From Smittium mucronatum (lineage: Eukaryota > Kickxellomycota > Harpellomycetes > Harpellales > Legeriomycetaceae), in NCBI GenBank assembly GCA_001953115.1, contig LSSL01000952.1, forward strand, positions 1-60,299: 60,299 nucleotides of DNA. Reading direction: 5' to 3'. A program made the position numbers and the translations under genes. This document shows positions 31,861 to 46,072 of the stretch, piece after piece. The notes beneath the pieces were generated by a model. That model saw only the letters and a list, made by a program, of their open reading frames with translations, had not been told where the DNA came from and made no database searches. Within the stretch, counting starts at the first letter, position 1; every line of letters starts with the position of its first letter.

Positions 31861-32395
31861 TTGTACTATTCTTGGTTTGAAGTAGTGAATACAGTGCACA
31901 GCGATTCGGGGGACAGCGATTCCAGAGGAGGACCATCTCGAAACAGGAGGAACCGATCGTTTAGCACAACTGAAACATAGTCTAGTGTGCAAGTCCAGCG
32001 TTCGACAGTCAGATGGATCTCAGCGTCTAACAGCTATTTGTAGGAAAACCATATCGATAAATCCCACGTTTGGGTAGGAGCCTAATTTTATTAATCCTGT
32101 TAGAAGTAGGCTCTGAATAGGAGCTCATTAGACTTCAATGAGCTATTGTTCATTGGCAAAAAGCTTAATTAATAACCGTCAAGGCCTCAGTCTTACACCT
32201 ACTTGGAGAAATGCCAGGGGGGGGGGGTCTTTCGGTTGGCAGATTACATCCTTTTTCTTTAGGTACGTTACCGGTAGTTCGACAAAGGAACTTATTTTTG
32301 TTAGGATAATAGTCTATTTTTAATTGCATTTTCAAGTTGGGAATTTTTTTGAATCGAGTTTTAATAATATTGACCCACAATAAAATCGTGTATTA
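31861..32395 (+). repeat. SINE-like dispersed repeat, copy 3 (near full length)
   Basis: Begins TTGTACTATTCTTGG, the same 5' start as copy 2, and runs to CCACAATAAAATCGTG without a clear poly-A tail. It retains CCCACGTTTGGG, the GAGCCTA...TAGGCTC inverted pair, a CAATGAGC..GTTCATTG hairpin, and CTTTCGGTTGG. A G12 homopolymer sits at about 32218-32229. The order of hairpins and the conserved ends are shared by all copies. It marks the left border of the 13-kb AT-rich desert and lies 370 bp 5' of DBP8. Confidence 0.78.
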
Positions 32396-35300
32396 TTATT
32401 CCAACCCATTGAGATATTTTAAAACTCAGCCCTTAGCTTTATGCGATAAGCATTAAATCTCTACAAGCAGGCGCTAATCGGAATCCAACAAGGAGATTGC
32501 TTTAGTTAGAGTAAAGATTACTTATTCATCTCTTTTTTTGATATTTATATTTTCAATCTTGAAAAAAAAAAATCTTTAAAACGTATTTTAAAGGTAAAAA
32601 TCGAAAGGTTAAATAAGAATAATAAACAAATGTAATAGGAAAACTGGCACCTAGAACAAAAACTAACAAGATATTAACTTTCTAGAGAATTGGGGGATTT
32701 TTCTACTAATTTTCTTTAAAAAAAATCGCTTTATTAAATTTCATTTTATTTGATGGATCTTTAAATCATTTTGATCATTTTATTGTAAAAAAAGGGGGGG
32801 TTAGTTCTAAAATAAATTATTCGTAAAAAAAGTGGGGGAGTGCATTGATTGATGAATATGTTTTCGACTTTCATCTGAATTATAAAAAAATAAAACATTT
32901 TGCTGAAATCAAGACTTTTTCATGTACTGTACTTTGTAGAAATTAAATTTTTACACTCTTTATAAACTAATAATGGAGGGTTTTTTTATAATAACTCCAT
33001 ATTGCATAGGATACTCTATTAATAAAAACTTCCCCGATTTCAAAAAAATTGATTCTAAAAGTAAATAATTATCTACCATACATATTAATGTCTTGATATA
33101 TATATAATAGATGCTAAAAATAGTTCTTTATTGATTTTTTAATGAAATGAAAATTTAGCCCAACCCTCAACCCCAGATGAATTATTGCATTTACTTTTCG
33201 ATCGTAAAATATATATAAGGCTAAGCTTTAACCTTTGAACATTAATGAATATAAAGATTCATTTTTGTTATATTAAACTTAAATATAATTACGCATATTA
33301 TTAAATTATGTTAAAAAAATAAATTTGATCTATTTCCTGGCTGTTATTTATCATTTACTATAAATTATTTCCATGGGTTTCCAAAAAGCTATTACCCAGA
33401 AATAATTTCCTTGAATAATTTCCTGAAATTTTTGATAAATGAGTTTTATAATGGTTTCAGTATATTTGGCTTAATGATTAAAATCACAGTTACTTATACA
33501 TGTGCCTATATTCTTTATCAATTCCGAAATTTAAAAAAAAAAAAAAAAATCCAATTTAAAACTACCTGCATTTTATTCTATTTTCTTTAGGTTTTATATT
33601 CGTAAAATTAAAAAAGAAGAAAAGACTGTAAAAAAAAAACCAAAAGAAATAATTATAATTCAAAATATAAATTCGAACAATTCAATAAAATGGCCTATTT
33701 AATAAATTTCTAGAAAAAATAATAATACCTTTTTACAATAATTCAGACATTTTTCCTGAATATCCCAATAAAATCAATATATTGGTGCAGGCAAATAAGA
33801 GATCGTTTTAAAAAGTAAATATAACAACAAAAATAACGATGATTGATTTTATAAATCCAGAAATTAAGGTATCTATTCACATGAAAATAGTTGCTATAAT
33901 GATAACGATATTTTTTAAGAAAATAAATTTTATAACATAGATTTACCCTAATATTTAATAATAATTTATTCGTTTTGGTAAAAATGACGATTATTTCGGT
34001 CCTCGAAAATCACACTGTCGAATAAACTGACAAAATTAATACTTCATTTTTTAATTTTTAAAGATCGGTTCAAGGTCACTATTATATTTATAGAGTGATC
34101 TTAATTTTTATAAGAAATTGAATAAAAATATCCAAAGCAATATATATGGGTAGTTTTTTGATATAGCAGAATCTTTTCTTACAAGAGTTCCATATTTCTA
34201 TTTTAGCAAACATTATATTTTTTTATATTCGTTTTTTTTTTTTTTTTGAAATAAATATTACTAGGTAATTACATATCAGAAATTTATTTGGAGATAATTT
34301 GCCACTATTTTGGAAATATTTAATAAATGATAAAATATTTTATTTTTTTATAGAGCAAATATAAGAAATTAAGGAATAGCGCTTTTATAATCCCTAAAAA
34401 TCCCTCATATATAAAAACTATAAATTGAAATTTGTCTGATATTGAGCTAGCCTAATTTTTTATAAAAAAAAAATCGCAATTTTGCATGCATATGAACTTC
34501 TTTTGATATTTTTTATCTTGAAATCGCTGAAATAAAAAAATACTAAATTCTGTTCAATTAGACATATTCTTGTGTAAATCATCGGATAAATTTAAAAAAA
34601 CACAAAAGCAGATAAAATTTGGTATTTAAATGAGAATAATTTTCCAGAATTAAAAATTAAGAATTATAATTAGGTATTTCAATAAAAAAATTAAATAAGG
34701 TGTCAATAAGACATTCAATTATTTTTTTTAAAAAAAAAGCTTATAACATATTTAAAAAATCGGTAACGTAATTAATATATTCCTATATATTTTCTAGAAG
34801 TTTTCGAATCAATTTAGAAATCATCATCTACAAATACACGTAATCTAAAAAAATAATAATAATTGAAAAGTTTAAAATACTCAACATCACTTATTTATTC
34901 TTAAATAATATTATAACATGTTATATTGTTTTATCATAAATTTGTGTTTCATGTTTCGTATTTCATGTTTCATTTATTTTATTTTATGTTTTACTAACCT
35001 GAATTCTATCAAAAAGAGTTTTTTCAACCATTTAAAAAATGATTTTGATGATATCCTTACGAGTGTTTCTTCAATGAAACGAAAAAAACATTTATGTTTA
35101 TTTTTACTTTCTTTCAATGAAATATATAAAAATTAATCCTGGAAATAGATAGATGAAAAGTAATATTGGTTCTGATTTTGAGTGATTTTTTGATATTTTG
35201 AACCGATGAACTATTCTGTAAAAAACTTCTAATGAAAGCATTAAAAAAAGAGCCTTTTTTACTGAAAAATATTCCATATATTCATGTATAATTTTTTTTA

Positions 35301-38300
35301 TAAAAAATATTTATGTGAAAGTAACGTTTAAAGTAATTATCTCTATTGATAAATGGATTTGTGTACATAAAATATTAGGATTGTATAATAGTTTTAAAGT
35401 TCATTCATGATTAATTCGATTTTTTTTTATAATAGTATTAAACATCGATATAGTTAATATAATTGTCAAACCATTTTATTTCTCCAACTTATACCCCCCC
35501 CCCCGGAAAAAAGCTTTATTTCATCAGAACGATGAATTTTATATTAAATGAATTCAAATTTGGACAATATTTAAAATTTTGGTATTTTTTTATATTAATT
35601 GCATTAGTAAGTATAAAAACTATTACTCCTGTCTAATAGCTCCAAAAAAATTTTAACTATGATTTTTCGCACACTGTAATTTCTTGAACTTTTTTTCTCT
35701 ATCACTTTTTTGATTAGGAATGTTTTAATAAATTTTATTTGATCTTTTTTTTAAAAAAATACGCAATTTAAAAAAATTAATATCAGGTTAGAAAATAAAA
35801 GTTTGAAAAATACTTTAAAACCCTGAAAATTTATGTGTAATTCTGAAATTTGATTTATTAAACTGAATATTTTTTGAAAGATCAGCTGAAATAAAATATC
35901 ATCCCCAATAACCCAAAAAATAATTACAAGAAAACATGAATACCTTTTTTTAATTCTTTTTACTGAATTTTTTTTTACTTAATTATATTAAAGGAATATA
36001 AAATTTTAAAATAATAACCAAAATAAAGGCACTATTAATATAAAAATATGACTTATCTTTAAAATAAAATATAAAACTGGAGTTTTAATCCCCATTTTTA
36101 ACCTTATATGTACAGTATTTAATAGTTAATGCGCAAAATATACATATAAATTAAAATATTAATTTAAATAATTTCCAAAATATTGAAAATACTGTGTCGA
36201 AATAAATGAAACATACTATGATAACAGGTACCAAAATATAGAAGCTAATTTCTCGAAAAGATAAAAAATATGCAAAAATACAGTGTATTATCCATTTAAA
36301 ATGATCAAAAATGAATGCTTTGAATTTTGAAAATAGATTATTTTTATGAAGCCTAACAAAAATATTACCAATCGAAAGTACAACTATACCAATTACAATT
36401 ATCAAATTTCAGGATATTTTTAAAAAAATCATTAATCCACGTTGATTGATTTTACCCATTTCAAAATTTGAAAATCTTTTAATTAGAAAATATCTATATG
36501 TACAATATTTATTATCTGTTATAAATGATATAAATATGTGTGTTCTTAAAAAAATTAATCACACAGATCAATGGGAATAAATATTTACAATTTTCTTTCT
36601 CTGAAAAGAGAGTTTGAACTGGGGGATATTCTTTGGTATATGAAGTTATTAATTTTTTAATAATCCATAAAAATTCGTTCAAAAATGTGTTATTTTTATC
36701 GAAATTACATGCATATTCGACATTAACTGTTTTTAAATAAGTTTATCTTGTAATAAAAGCTCGAGAAATAGAAAAATTCCAGGGATTATGTTTATTTTTT
36801 ATTTTTATAGTAAAAAGAAAAGACTATGAGAATGAATTTGAGTTTTTGAAATACCCCTAAAGGAAGCGGGACTTTTTTTTAAAGAAAATATTTATTTGTG
36901 TGGTATTTTCACCTATGCAGAATATCAAAGGGAAAAATTTCTCAAAAACTTTAATATAAAAATAAGTTGGATTGAAGTTTTGAAAAATATGGTGCATAAA
37001 TTAAAAAAAAGGGAAGAAAACACATGATAAAATTCAAATAAAGACATTTTCAATATGTGAATAATTTCTTCAAAAATATATTTGATCTCTCTCGAAAAAA
37101 AAATCATATAAAATTGAGAAATTTTGTATTTATGGCTGACATTTTCCAAAGAAAAAACAAAAAACTCTTAAAAAATTGTTTTTAGGGACATTTTATATTT
37201 TTTTAATAGAGTAAAAATTCCTCGTAAAGTTTAGAAAAAGGTTAGCAATATAACGCTCTTCCCATTCCATATATTAATCATTTTTATTTATAAATACTCG
37301 AATATTGTAAGATTAAAAATATATTTGAGTTTGATAAAGTATAATACAATTAGAAATTTTTTTTATCACTCCGAAGAAAGAAAATGAAAATAAACTATGA
37401 AAATATTAAATTAATAATAAACACGATAATCGAAATTCTTTAAATATAAAGCTTTAATTGATTGACGAGTTTTATGCATGACAATAAAATTCAATATATC
37501 AAATTATATATATCTAAACGACAGTAAATATGTTTTAAATTCGAAAAAAAATTGATTAAAGGAATTATTCGTGTCCAATAATTATTTATTTAAAATAATA
37601 TATTATAAGTTAGTAACTTTACGCTATTTTCTATAATAATAAAAAATCTGAAACCAAAATAGACAAGATTTAATTTAAGCCTAAAAAAAAATTGATATTA
37701 TTTAGTGTTTTTTTTTAAATTTTTTATCGATATAATTATATAAAAAAAAATACAGCCAAAGAAAATAATAGTAATGGCCAAAGTTTTCATTGTTAAAAGA
37801 ATGAAAGATAGAAAAAAATCATAAATTTAAAATTTAAACTTTAAAAAAAATCAGAAAATACCGATTTTTTGTTTAGAATATTTTATATATAAATTAAAAA
37901 ACATAATAATAAATAAATATTGATTGACTTTATTTATTATCTTAAAATTATATAAGTCGTAATTAAACTTAAAAAACGATAATTTAAGCTCATAAATGTT
38001 TTAATTTATACGAAAAATCAATGATGAGGTTTTTTATACGTTAGAATATATTTATTGGGGGATGTTTTGTTTAGAATAAAAGATAAGAAAAGTAAATTGG
38101 TAGAATATATTATTTATTTGATGTAAAATAAATTGATAAAATAAAAATTACTTGGAAATTGCATCGTTTTAATATAATTTTTTATTTAATTTAAATTTTT
38201 TGAAATATTTTAAAGTGAATAAATCCGAAAAATGATTGATATGATGAAAATGATGCGAGCTGGGAGTTGGAAGCTAACAATTTTATTGTTAATTTTTTTA

Positions 38301-41300
38301 AGGACAATATTTTTGATTTTTAGTTGGGTTGATGTAGTTGGTGCTGAAGTTTTTGGAGATTTTGAAAAGGCTAATTTTGTTGAAGACCTTTATTCAGTTT
38401 TTTTGGTTGATTTTTGATGCCCCTAAAACAGCTTTAGTGGAATAACAGGTCTAATCAATTGAATAAATTTATTGAATTTATGGGGTTTAGTATGAAGTAG
38501 TAAGTGATGGATATAAATCATTTTTTGAGTTTATGAAGTTAAATTAATCATCTAGAAAGATGACAATGAAGTTTTTAATGAATTTTAATACATTAATACA
38601 TTAAAAAGTTCAAATATTCAAATTTCAAATTTTTTAATATTTATATTAGTATATCGAGGTTTTTGAAGTCGATGAGGTATTTGATATTTTTGAAAATGTC
38701 GTTTTCTTCCTGTTCTATTCTTTAATAATTATTTAATTTAATTTAATTAGATTTTTTATAAGGAAGAAGATACTGGAGATATTTTAAAAACTGTACATGC
38801 TTTTGAGTTGATTTTACAAGTATTTAATGAGGCTGAATATGCTTTAAATGCTGTAAATGTCAAAAATTTTAGATATTTTAGATTTTAAAGTGCATCTTGG
38901 GTTGAAGGTTGAGAATAATAGACGAAATAGTTTGAAGAAGATGTTATATACTTTTTTCATATCAATTGAAAGCTTTATTTTTAATTTTTTTGTACACACC
39001 ATATAATCCAGACTTTTTTTCATTTCTTTGAAACCATTCATCTATATTTAAATCAAAGTAAATGCCTAAAATAAAAACTCTTTTAAAATGATATATGCAC
39101 TTTAAATTGTAATTGGAATTTTTTTGTTTTGTTTTTTTTATGATTATATGACTTATAATATCAAAAATTTACTGAAATTTCAATCAAAATCCAATATTTA
39201 CACACTCTATTAGGCTGAAATAAATTCGGATAATTTTTCTTGATAAAAAGGTTTATGATATTAGCACTCTATACTCATAAAAAAATTATTTTCTCAAAAA
39301 TAATACTATTTTTATATACTTTACACCAATAATTTAAACTGAAAATATTTTTAAATGAATTTTGACTCTGTTAATCAAAAATCAATTTACCAGTATTGTC
39401 TTTAATTCAACCCTATTTATTTCCAGATTCTATTGATGAAAAAATTAATTTGTGTTTTTTGACATTTGTCTCGTATTATATTTATATATTTTTGATATTT
39501 TCATCAAAATTTTCAATTTTCTAATAATTAATATATGATATCGAGTGCCATAAAATTTTCATTCATTTAATGCTCAATATTATATTTATATGAACAATAT
39601 TTTTATAATACTGGATAAATAAAGAATTTGATCCACTTAAACTTTTTGGTAACATAAAATAGGAGTTTATTCTATATCTGGGTCTAATTTTTTTTAAATA
39701 TTTGTCTATTTATCATCAGTTCATTGCTAATAAATCATAATAAATGTTCAATTTGGGAGATCATTTTAAAAAAAGGATTTTTTTTCTATGTAAGCCATTT
39801 GTTAAAATAAAATAAAAATCATCACCAGGAAATTAATTCTTTTGATAAATAACTAACTCTAATGAAAATATCCCATGATTTTAACAGTAAATTTATTTTT
39901 TAACAATAATTCCAGATTTATAAATAAATTTATACAATTTAAAATGTCAGTTTGTCCAAATTAGGAAAATTAATAAGAAAATAATAGATAATTTTTTGTC
40001 ACTCAAAGAGGATGCTTCAGCTACCTTCTATAATTTTCTGATAATTTTGCAGTTTTTAAGTTAAGTATCCTATTTTGTGGAATTCAAAAAATTATGTTCT
40101 AAAAAAAAATAAAATGAAATGAAATATATATTTGAAAAAGAAGCTGTAATACATAAATATTTCTTAAATGACAATAAAAAACTTGGATCTAAAAATCTTT
40201 TTTAAAACCATGATTTTCTGTAAAAGCATACATAAACCAGTTTAATTCTAAAAAATATAATATTCGGAAAAAACGATAAAAGAGCAAGAAATTTTTAATA
40301 TTTTATGTAAAAAATTAAACATATACCCAAATAAACTTAAAAATTAAGACAAAAATAAATGAAACTATACCAAAAAAGACAAGCGAAACTCTTCTAAAGT
40401 TAATAAAATTAAAAAAGCTTGTAATTTAATTTTTTTTGAATAATAATAGGTAATGATTTTAATTTTGAAATCTAGATATATATGTTTAATATAAATTAAG
40501 CCTCACTAAATTTCAAAAGATTCTTTTATATTTTAGATATTTATCTTTTTTTTTCAAAAAAAAATGTTTTCAAATAGGTAAATAAGGCCAGTATTCTAGT
40601 AGTTTTAAGAAAAAATGGAAATTTTATATATTTTAGATAATTTCATCAGATAATCCTTATATAATTTTATTTTTATAATTATAAAAAATTGAATCTTTTA
40701 TATAAAAGATTCAAAAAAATAATATTTACTTTGAGTTTATTGAAAAAAAGTTAAAATTTTATTGATTATTTAAAATTATAATTTAGTTCTACTATCTGAA
40801 TTTGAAACTGAATGAATCAATATCGAATTTTAAATCCTAAATATATAGTTTTCAGTTTAAATTTAACTCAAAATATCAATTATTTCTGGGCAATTTTTTT
40901 TATTAATTCCAGACATCCTGTTAATAAGTTAATATACTATAAAAAAAAATTTCTAATTAACTGAAATTTCTGGAAAATTTAAATAATATATTTGGATCTT
41001 TTCAAGTATTAATTTAGGCGCATATCAATAAAAAATTAAAAATATTGTATATTGAAGTGAAAATTGGATGCCTTAATTGTAATAGTACTTAAAATTATAT
41101 TTTTATTCTAATTTTTTTTACATAATCAATTTCACTATGAAATATCTAAAAAAGTAGTAAAATTAAAATATAACAGAAAATACGAGAAAAAAATAAGTTA
41201 ATTTTTGAATTTTTTTCAAAAAATCAAAAAAATAAAGTCAGAAAATACAAACTCAGGGCTAAACAGTGTTAATTTTTTTAATAGTATAAAATTATTCCAT

Positions 41301-44300
41301 AATAAAAAGAGCTATGTCGGAAATGAAAAAATAAATTTACTAGAATAGGTTTATAATAAATGTAAAATGTGTTATTTATTATTATATTTTCGATTAAAAC
41401 GAAAAAAAACCACTATTTTCATTTTTATAAAACTAATTTATAATGATATAGGATATTTTTGAATCATAAGATAAGATAAGATAAAATAAAGTAAAAAATT
41501 AATGAATTTAATTTTTTATTTTTTTCAGAAAATAAGATTAAATAAGCAAAACAATTTAATTATTTATAAGATTTATTATTATTAGATTAAATATTTTTAA
41601 AAGTGAAATATTATAAAATATAAAAATTAATCAAGTTTAAACTTTATTTCATTTCATTTTATTTTTTCAAAATATATATATATATATATATTTGGGTGCT
41701 TTCAGAGTTTTTTAATATAAAATAAAGACTCATTAATTTTAAATCCGATCTATAAAACACAAGAAAAAAAACATATAGAATACCATATATTTTTTTGGTA
41801 TTTAAAAATACGATTCTTCTTTATTGTTTTTTTTTACAAAAAATGTGTCAAATTTTTGCTTTTTCCCAGTATTGATCCTTTTTTATTTTAATTTTTAAGT
41901 ATATTTTTGCTTACATAGTATATTATTATAGTTTTCTGGAATTTTTTTTTGATAGCATCAAGTACTATAATAAATATTTAAAGCCATACATTTGATATAA
42001 ATTTTTGAATGAATTTAAATTTCAAAAGAAAATGCTAAAATTTTCGGATTCGAAAATTGATATAAAAAACTTTGATTTTTTTTCTCGAGAATTAGAAAAC
42101 AGTATGTTTCGGTTACATATTTTCCATATTATGGAACCATTTTTAAAAAAATTATATCGTAAAAATTATTTGTGTTTAAAGGTTTGAATTATATAGATTT
42201 AATAAATATGATTTAATAATTTCGATTGGATGAAGAAGAAAAAATAGTGATGTATGTTAATAACATACAATTATTGTTATTTATTATTCTTTAAAATTTT
42301 TACTGTATATATAAATAAATATAATTCGGTTTATCAAAATTATTTATCCCGCTTAAAGTTTCGAAGAGATAACTAAAGATTAAATGAAGCTAATTAGGTT
42401 AAAATTAGAAAGAGTGAAAAATAATGTGTTTTTTAAATATGTTTGATTAAAAAAATAAATTAAAAACAGTATTAAAACTCGACTTAACCATTAATAAGTG
42501 AAAATATAATCTTGAAATAATATTATTTTGATATCTATAATGTATTGTTATATTCTAAAAAAATCAGTTATTAAAATTTCTAATGGATATTCTGAATTTA
42601 AAATGGCATAGAATACTTTTTGAAAGCATGAATTTTGAATGATGCGAAAATTTTCGGAATGATTATGAAATATGCTAAATAAAAATCTTTCCAAACTATT
42701 ACATAATTATTTTGTCTTCATTGGATAATAAAACCGCATATAATACCGATCAGGTAATGATAGGCGTAATAAGCACATAGAAAATAAAATTAAAGATAAA
42801 TTTTTAAACATTTATTCATTGCTTTTTTTGAATTTTATTAATATTTTTATCTGGCATCAAAATCTTACAAATATATTCCTTATAATGTAAAAAAGTAATT
42901 TCTCTCAATTTTGAAAGAAATTTCTCATTTTTTTGGTTATTAAAATCAAATTGAGATAATACAAATAAAAATAATAAAAATAAATCAAAGATTTTTTTGA
43001 TATAAAAAATGTCTTTTTTTTTTTTGTTGGATTTATGGATTTTTTAGCTAATAATTATTCACTTTTAAATAAGATAACTATAATCTCTAGAAAATTAATT
43101 CAAGTAATTGATCTTCATAGCCTATAAAATCACCGATAAAAGCCATAAAATCTTTTAATTTTCTGAAATTAAGTAAATTTTATCAATTTTTTAAATTTAA
43201 ATAGCGACTCAATTTTTACTATTCCAATTTCAAGTCTTTAACTTTAGATGCGATAAAACCTTAAAAGTTCCAGAAATTAAGTTTTAAATATTCTGATATT
43301 TGGTATAGTTATTTTATTATCTAAAATTTAGCTTTAGATTTATCACATATTTTTTTTTTCGGTTTCAAAATCACAATACAGATTTTTCAATAATTTAATA
43401 GTTTTACTAAATTAAATACTACACTGATTAAATCACATTAATTTAATTAGATCACTCTAAATTTTTTCTCTTAATTTTTATACTTATAAAGTATATGCAT
43501 ATAAATTATATATCCATTAGATATCAATCAAAAAAAGACTAATATCAATTTTTTTTCAACAAAAATATATTGGGTTTGAGTATATCAAACCTAATATTTT
43601 TTTTCAACAAAAATATATTGGGTTTGAGTATATCAAACCTAATATTTTTTTTTTCGCGTAATAAGCAGTAAAAATACTCAAATTCAATCAATCAATCAAT
43701 TTTTTATTTATAATTTGAGTTAAAATTTATTCAGGTTAAACAGTTAGATGCAAAAAATCCAATAAAAACAAATTTCAAACCAAAAAAGTTTTATATAATG
43801 ATTATAGGAACATAGATTCGTATTAAATCAACAAATGCTGTTGAAATGGAATGGGGGTGTATTTTGATCTTTTTGTTTCGATTTGATGTTAATTTATTTT
43901 AATTCTGTCCCTTAACATACGCCAAAAAATTTTTTTAAACGAAATTTTTTTGTGATATTTAGTGTAAAATTTAAATAGCCAACACATTTAAATTGAAATT
44001 AATAGGCATATTGTTACACCATCAATCAAGTTTTAAATTTCAAAATCATTCGAGGTAGAAATTTTCAATCGTTAAAATAAAGATAAACGGCAAGGTATAA
44101 AAGTGTTTGAAATCCATGTTTTTAAAATTTTAATCCAGTTTTAATCAAAGATTGTTTCTAATGACGAGATGGGATAAATGGAAAATCAAATTAAACATCA
44201 CATATTTAAAAGAAAAAATTTGTTTCAGGATTTTTTTTTTTAAAAAATAAGATTAGTCACTGAATTATTGTAATAAAATAATCTTTTTCAGTATATCGGC

Positions 44301-45883
44301 AAATCTTTACATGGTAAAAGAATGGTATTTGGCATGTTTTTTTTTTTTTTTGCAGAATTTATTTATATTTTTCAGTTTAGAATTTAATAAACTTAAAAAA
44401 TTAAGCCGAATAAAATTGTGTTTTTTAAATCCGAAAATTAACCTATGTAAAAAATTAACTAGTAGAAAATTAACTAGTAAAAAACTAATTTAAAGCACAC
44501 AATTTAAATTTAAGTCAAAAAAGGTAAAAAAATTAATTAAATATGATATAAAAAATGGCATAAAAAAACATCTGATTCTAAAAATATATTTTAATACGTT
44601 TTTGATCTTAAAAATTGCTTCTTAAATTCATAAGAATAGAAATAATGGTCCCTTTTAAGTAAAGTTTCGATGTTTTAATAAAAAAGTATTTAACATCATA
44701 GTATTTTAACTACTACTTTTTATAATAACATTATTTTACGTAAAATCTCAAAATCAGATAGAGATTATTGAAGTAATTTTTTTGAAATTGATTGCAATCA
44801 AGTTTATCCACCTGTCGAAGATAAAAATGTTACAAATTCATAAGATTTATCTTCATATGATCAATGGCTATTTTTATCTTTGCAAAATTTGATATCAATA
44901 TATTATTCGTTTTTATTTATAAATTCAAAGCTTTTTTTGACATATTTTTATTTGGTTTAATTGAAAATTTACTGATAAGTACCTAAATCGGGGTTTTATT
45001 ATTTAATTTTTCACTTAGATTAAGAATTGAATTTTGAAAACACAATTTGATTTAATTTTTCTTGATTAAATTTCTATAAATTAAATTTGATAAAATTTTA
45101 CGATCTAATATTTTTTTAAGGGATTCATGTTGCAAACAGGGTATTTTTCTCTTAATTACTATTTGCCTACTTGGGAAAATGATTTAATATGGAGAATACT
45201 TTATCGTCACGAAACTTAAATGACAAATATTATCATGAGGAAATATGCGAAAAACAATAGTAAAAATACATCAATACATGAAAAGATTATTATTACCAAT
45301 TTCTGATAGATCCATTTGAAGTTTTACTAGAAGTGTAAATAAAAAAATTAGAAACCCCAATAAAATACAAGGGGTAATCTCTTAGTGGCATTAAATTAGA
45401 TGGTTTTGACGATAAGTAAAATAGTGAATTAATTCTAACATTGATGAATTCGAGATTACTGAAATTTATGAATTCTTCTTTAGAACCTATTCATAACAGA
45501 AATAATGTATAACGAACTAAGATGGTTATATAGATGTATAAAAATGATATATTAGCGATGTCTCCACAATTAATTGTAAATAATTGTTTTCTTTCCCTAA
45601 TTATAGACTAAGGACTGTTCATACGGGTTGTGGTCCGGAATGCATTTTCTCATGGATCCCTGAAGTATATATATTCACATTGATCTAATTACAACCTACA
45701 GAATTGTTTTGAGACAATTCTAACCACCCTTAAATATAATGGAGAAAAGTGTGTGGAGATCTAGTGTTTGTGGGTTTCTTTAGGTGAATTAATTATAATT
45801 CTATACCATAGAAAGGTATCTCGCGCTAAGTAGAAGATATATGAATTCGGTTATAAGTTAAAATGAATAGAAATTCGGATGAT
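32396..45883. other. 13-kb extremely AT-rich gene desert
   Basis: The sequence is overwhelmingly A and T with stops in every frame and no open frame above about 90 codons. Isolated chance frames (34918, 36151, 36925, 38232, 42005, 44311) have no motifs and A/T-driven composition. It contains simple repeats: a (TA)n tract near 41680-41700, AAGAT/AAAAT pentamers near 41470-41490, and a 48-bp duplicated hairpin at 43549-43644. A more G-rich island lies at about 38220-38960. Such a block may be a regional centromere, a decayed transposon graveyard, or an AT isochore. No further assignment is possible from sequence alone. Confidence 0.7.
43549..43644. repeat. 48-bp tandem duplication carrying a hairpin
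   Basis: Two essentially identical 48-bp units start at 43549 and 43597, each beginning T8-CAACAAAAATATATTG. Each holds an inverted repeat, ATATTGGGTTTGA - GTATA - TCAAACCTAATAT, with 12 of 13 pairs matched. Confidence 0.9.
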
Positions 45884-46072
45884 TTAGCTCTTTAACGGCA
45901 CTTAACAGCATTATATCTTAAATGTGCCTTCTCCATTATCTAATACTCAAGACGCTGTGATATATTTATAGATAAACTTTTATTTTATTATCTATATTGT
46001 TTTTGCTGTCAAATGGATCTCAAATTATTTCAAATTAGAGTACATGTGTCGCCCTGAGCGTTAAAGGGTTAA
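45884..46072. mobile_element. Candidate MITE with piggyBac-like termini
   Basis: The left end reads TTAG-CTCTTTAACGGC and the inverted right end TTAA-CCCTTTAACGCTC, an imperfect terminal inverted repeat of about 15 bp over a 189-bp non-coding segment. The termini resemble the CCCTTT ends of the 172-bp MITEs, but the interior differs. It lies about 370 bp 5' of the farnesyltransferase alpha gene. The imperfect TSD (TTAG/TTAA) leaves the call tentative. Confidence 0.5.

Noticed and set aside
31861..32050. tRNA-like SINE head (GTTCGA resembling a B box near 32011)
   Set aside because: The box is not conserved in copy 2 and there is no A box at the right distance, so a pol III promoter is not supported.
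38232..38417. 61-codon frame with an apparent signal anchor in the AT desert
   Set aside because: Too short and A/T-driven to call as a gene; the surrounding island is reported as an observation instead.
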